Origin: an uncultured Kiloniellaceae bacterium
GTDB taxonomy: Bacteria > Pseudomonadota > Alphaproteobacteria > Kiloniellales > Kiloniellaceae
Direction: 5' to 3'
NCBI GenBank assembly: GCA_947493695.1
Contig: CANLSF010000009.1
Location: 62,001 to 126,000 of the forward strand
Length of the DNA stretch: 64,000 bases
Positions 56,489-64,000 of the stretch are shown in pieces. A program made the translations under genes and the position numbers. How positions within the stretch are numbered: the first letter of the stretch is position 1; the number at the start of each line of letters is the position of its first letter. The notes beneath the pieces are model-generated. The model ran no database searches, was not told the origin of the DNA, and saw nothing but the letters and a program-made list of their open reading frames with translations.

Positions 56489-56860
56489 TTATTTCGGCCG
56501 TTTGGCGCCGTACTTCGAACGGCGCTGGCGGCGATCCTTGACACCCTGGGTATCCAGCGTGCCGCGAATGATGTGATAGCGAACACCGGGCAAATCCTTG
56601 ACGCGCCCGCCGCGCAGCATCACCACCGAGTGCTCTTGAAGGTTATGACCTTCACCCGGGATGTAGCTGGTGACTTCGAAGCCATTCGTCAGACGAACAC
56701 GCGCAACTTTACGCAGCGCCGAGTTAGGCTTCTTCGGTGTGGTGGTATAGACGCGCGTACAAACCCCCCGCTTTTGCGGGCAGGCTTCCAGCGCCGGTAC
56801 TTTGTTCCGTGTTACAGGCGCTTTACGCGGCTTACGGATCAATTGGTTAATCGTCGGCAT
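56489..56860 (-). CDS. rpsL: 30S ribosomal protein S12
   Basis: 123 residues. The decoding-site lysines Lys43 ([13 protein letters not shown]) and Lys88 ([13 protein letters not shown]) are the drug-sensitive wild-type residues for streptomycin. First gene of the str operon, 318 bp downstream of rpoC and about 170 nt after a promoter. Confidence 0.98.
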   Translation of the reverse strand: MPTINQLIRKPRKAPVTRNKVPALEACPQKRGVCTRVYTTTPKKPNSALRKVARVRLTNGFEVTSYIPGEGHNLQEHSVVMLRGGRVKDLPGVRYHIIRGTLDTQGVKDRRQRRSKYGAKRPK

Positions 56861-57036
56861 TCAGGTTACTTCCTTAAACCTAGCTCTCGAAGCAAAGCAC
56901 CGCGGTGGGGCAATAGCCTTACCCACGCGGAGCCTTTAGCGCCGTCTAAACAGCAATTAAATTTTTCATCTCGTGTACCGTCGAGGCTGCGTCTAAACCG
57001 CAGTGGGTCTACCACCAGCCCCCTCAAGGTTGGCGC

Positions 57037-57065
57037 ATACTATTGACGCGCCCCTACCGCGTCAA
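57037..57065 (-). promoter_or_regulatory. Promoter of the str operon (rpsL-rpsG-fusA-tuf)
   Basis: TTGACG (57060-57065) and TAGTAT (57037-57042) on the minus strand with exactly 17 bp between. It lies just downstream of the rpoC terminator and gives a leader of roughly 170 nt before rpsL. Confidence 0.72.
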
Positions 57066-57101
57066 GCCTTTGGAAACCCTTTTTTTGCGGGCCCAAAAGT
57101 A

Positions 57102-57149
57102 AACGCCGCCACCGGGATTCTTGAAATAAAAGAACTCGGTGACGGCGTT
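57102..57149 (-). terminator. Terminator after rpoC
   Basis: A 20-base arm (57130-57149) pairs with 57102-57122 with one bulge and three imperfect positions around a seven-base loop; on the minus strand the stem AACGCCGTCACCGAGTTCTT is followed by TACTTTTGG. It lies about 30 bp beyond the rpoC stop. Confidence 0.75.
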
Positions 57150-57178
57150 TTAACGCAACGATATATCAAAGCCTGGAG

Positions 57179-61405
<4,227 letters not shown>

Positions 61406-61466
61406 CTAGAAGCGAGCGCTGCCGGCGCATCCGTCACGAATGCACCGGCAAGATCATCCGCTCGTC

Positions 61467-64000
<2,534 letters not shown>

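Larger units (their letters stand above)
56861..57178 (-). other. rpoC-rpsL intergenic region
   Basis: 318 bp holding the rpoC terminator (57102-57149) and the str promoter (57037-57065). The leader from about 57030 to 56861 contains GC-rich pairing segments (CCGCGGTGGGGCAAT..., CCACGCGGAGCC) that could bind an autoregulatory ribosomal protein, but I cannot assign a fold. Confidence 0.5.

Overview
The window is a chromosomal segment of an alphaproteobacterium, most likely from the Rhodospirillales/Kiloniellales side of the class; I cannot name genus or species. The clues are: the split translesion cassette imuA-imuB-dnaE2 behind an alphaproteobacterial GTTC-N7-GTTC (=GAAC-N7-GAAC) LexA box; a complete glycerol ABC uptake locus of the GlpSTPQUV type; the gene neighbourhood rarA / crcB / rluA-type pseudouridine synthase / HAD phosphatase / ATP12 chaperone; and a single uninterrupted rpoB-to-rplQ transcription/translation supercluster with secY-adk-rpsM order. 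No rRNA, tRNA, CRISPR array, prophage or insertion sequence was seen.

Layout. 1-5700: SOS mutagenesis operon (imuA, imuB, dnaE2, minus strand; dnaE2 runs off the left edge), then a divergent orphan CHASE-like/PAS histidine kinase. 8445-10040: a glutathione S-transferase and an unrecognised gene. 10315-13098: a four-gene plus-strand operon (small conserved protein, RimB-like retropepsin, RimK ATP-grasp ligase, AstE/ASPA-like metallo-deacylase) that looks like a protein glutamylation or peptide-modification cassette and ends at a clear intrinsic terminator. 13206-21793: glpR, glpD and glpS-T-P-Q-U-V (glycerol import and oxidation) with GlpR-like operators. 21909-25964: tripartite tricarboxylate-type transporter tctA/B/C with a LysR regulator. 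26082-28739: small membrane protein, ATP-grasp protein, and an ArsR-regulated DUF318 permease with two identical operators. 28832-35023: a PEP-CTERM protein, acylphosphatase, a hypothetical, histidine phosphatase, ATP12, HAD phosphatase, RluA-type synthase, CrcB and a degenerate isochorismatase-fold protein. 35226-38110: RarA and a Deg/HtrA protease. 38328-64000: ribosomal and RNA polymerase supercluster, all on the minus strand (transcribed from rpoB toward rplQ), with visible promoters ahead of rpsL and ahead of rpsM and terminator-like hairpins after rpoC, after rpsK and after rplQ.

How the genes work together. GlpV binds glycerol in the periplasm; GlpP/Q form the channel, GlpS/T power it and GlpU is a small membrane accessory. 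The glycerol 3-phosphate made in the cytoplasm (kinase not in this window) is oxidised by GlpD, and GlpR represses the set. ImuA/ImuB/DnaE2 form an inducible mutasome. The last 26 kb make the core gene-expression machinery.

The most interesting points are: (i) the two glycerol ATPases carry complementary degenerate motifs (GlpT has lost LSGGQ, GlpS has lost the H-loop histidine), which predicts one canonical and one dead ATP site; (ii) an isochorismatase-fold protein in which all three catalytic positions (Asp/Lys/Cys) are replaced by Ser/Arg/Gly; (iii) the rimB-rimK-deacylase cassette with a conserved small partner; (iv) two identical 22-bp palindromic operators flanking arsR; (v) a lone PEP-CTERM protein with an abnormally long tail and no exosortase nearby.
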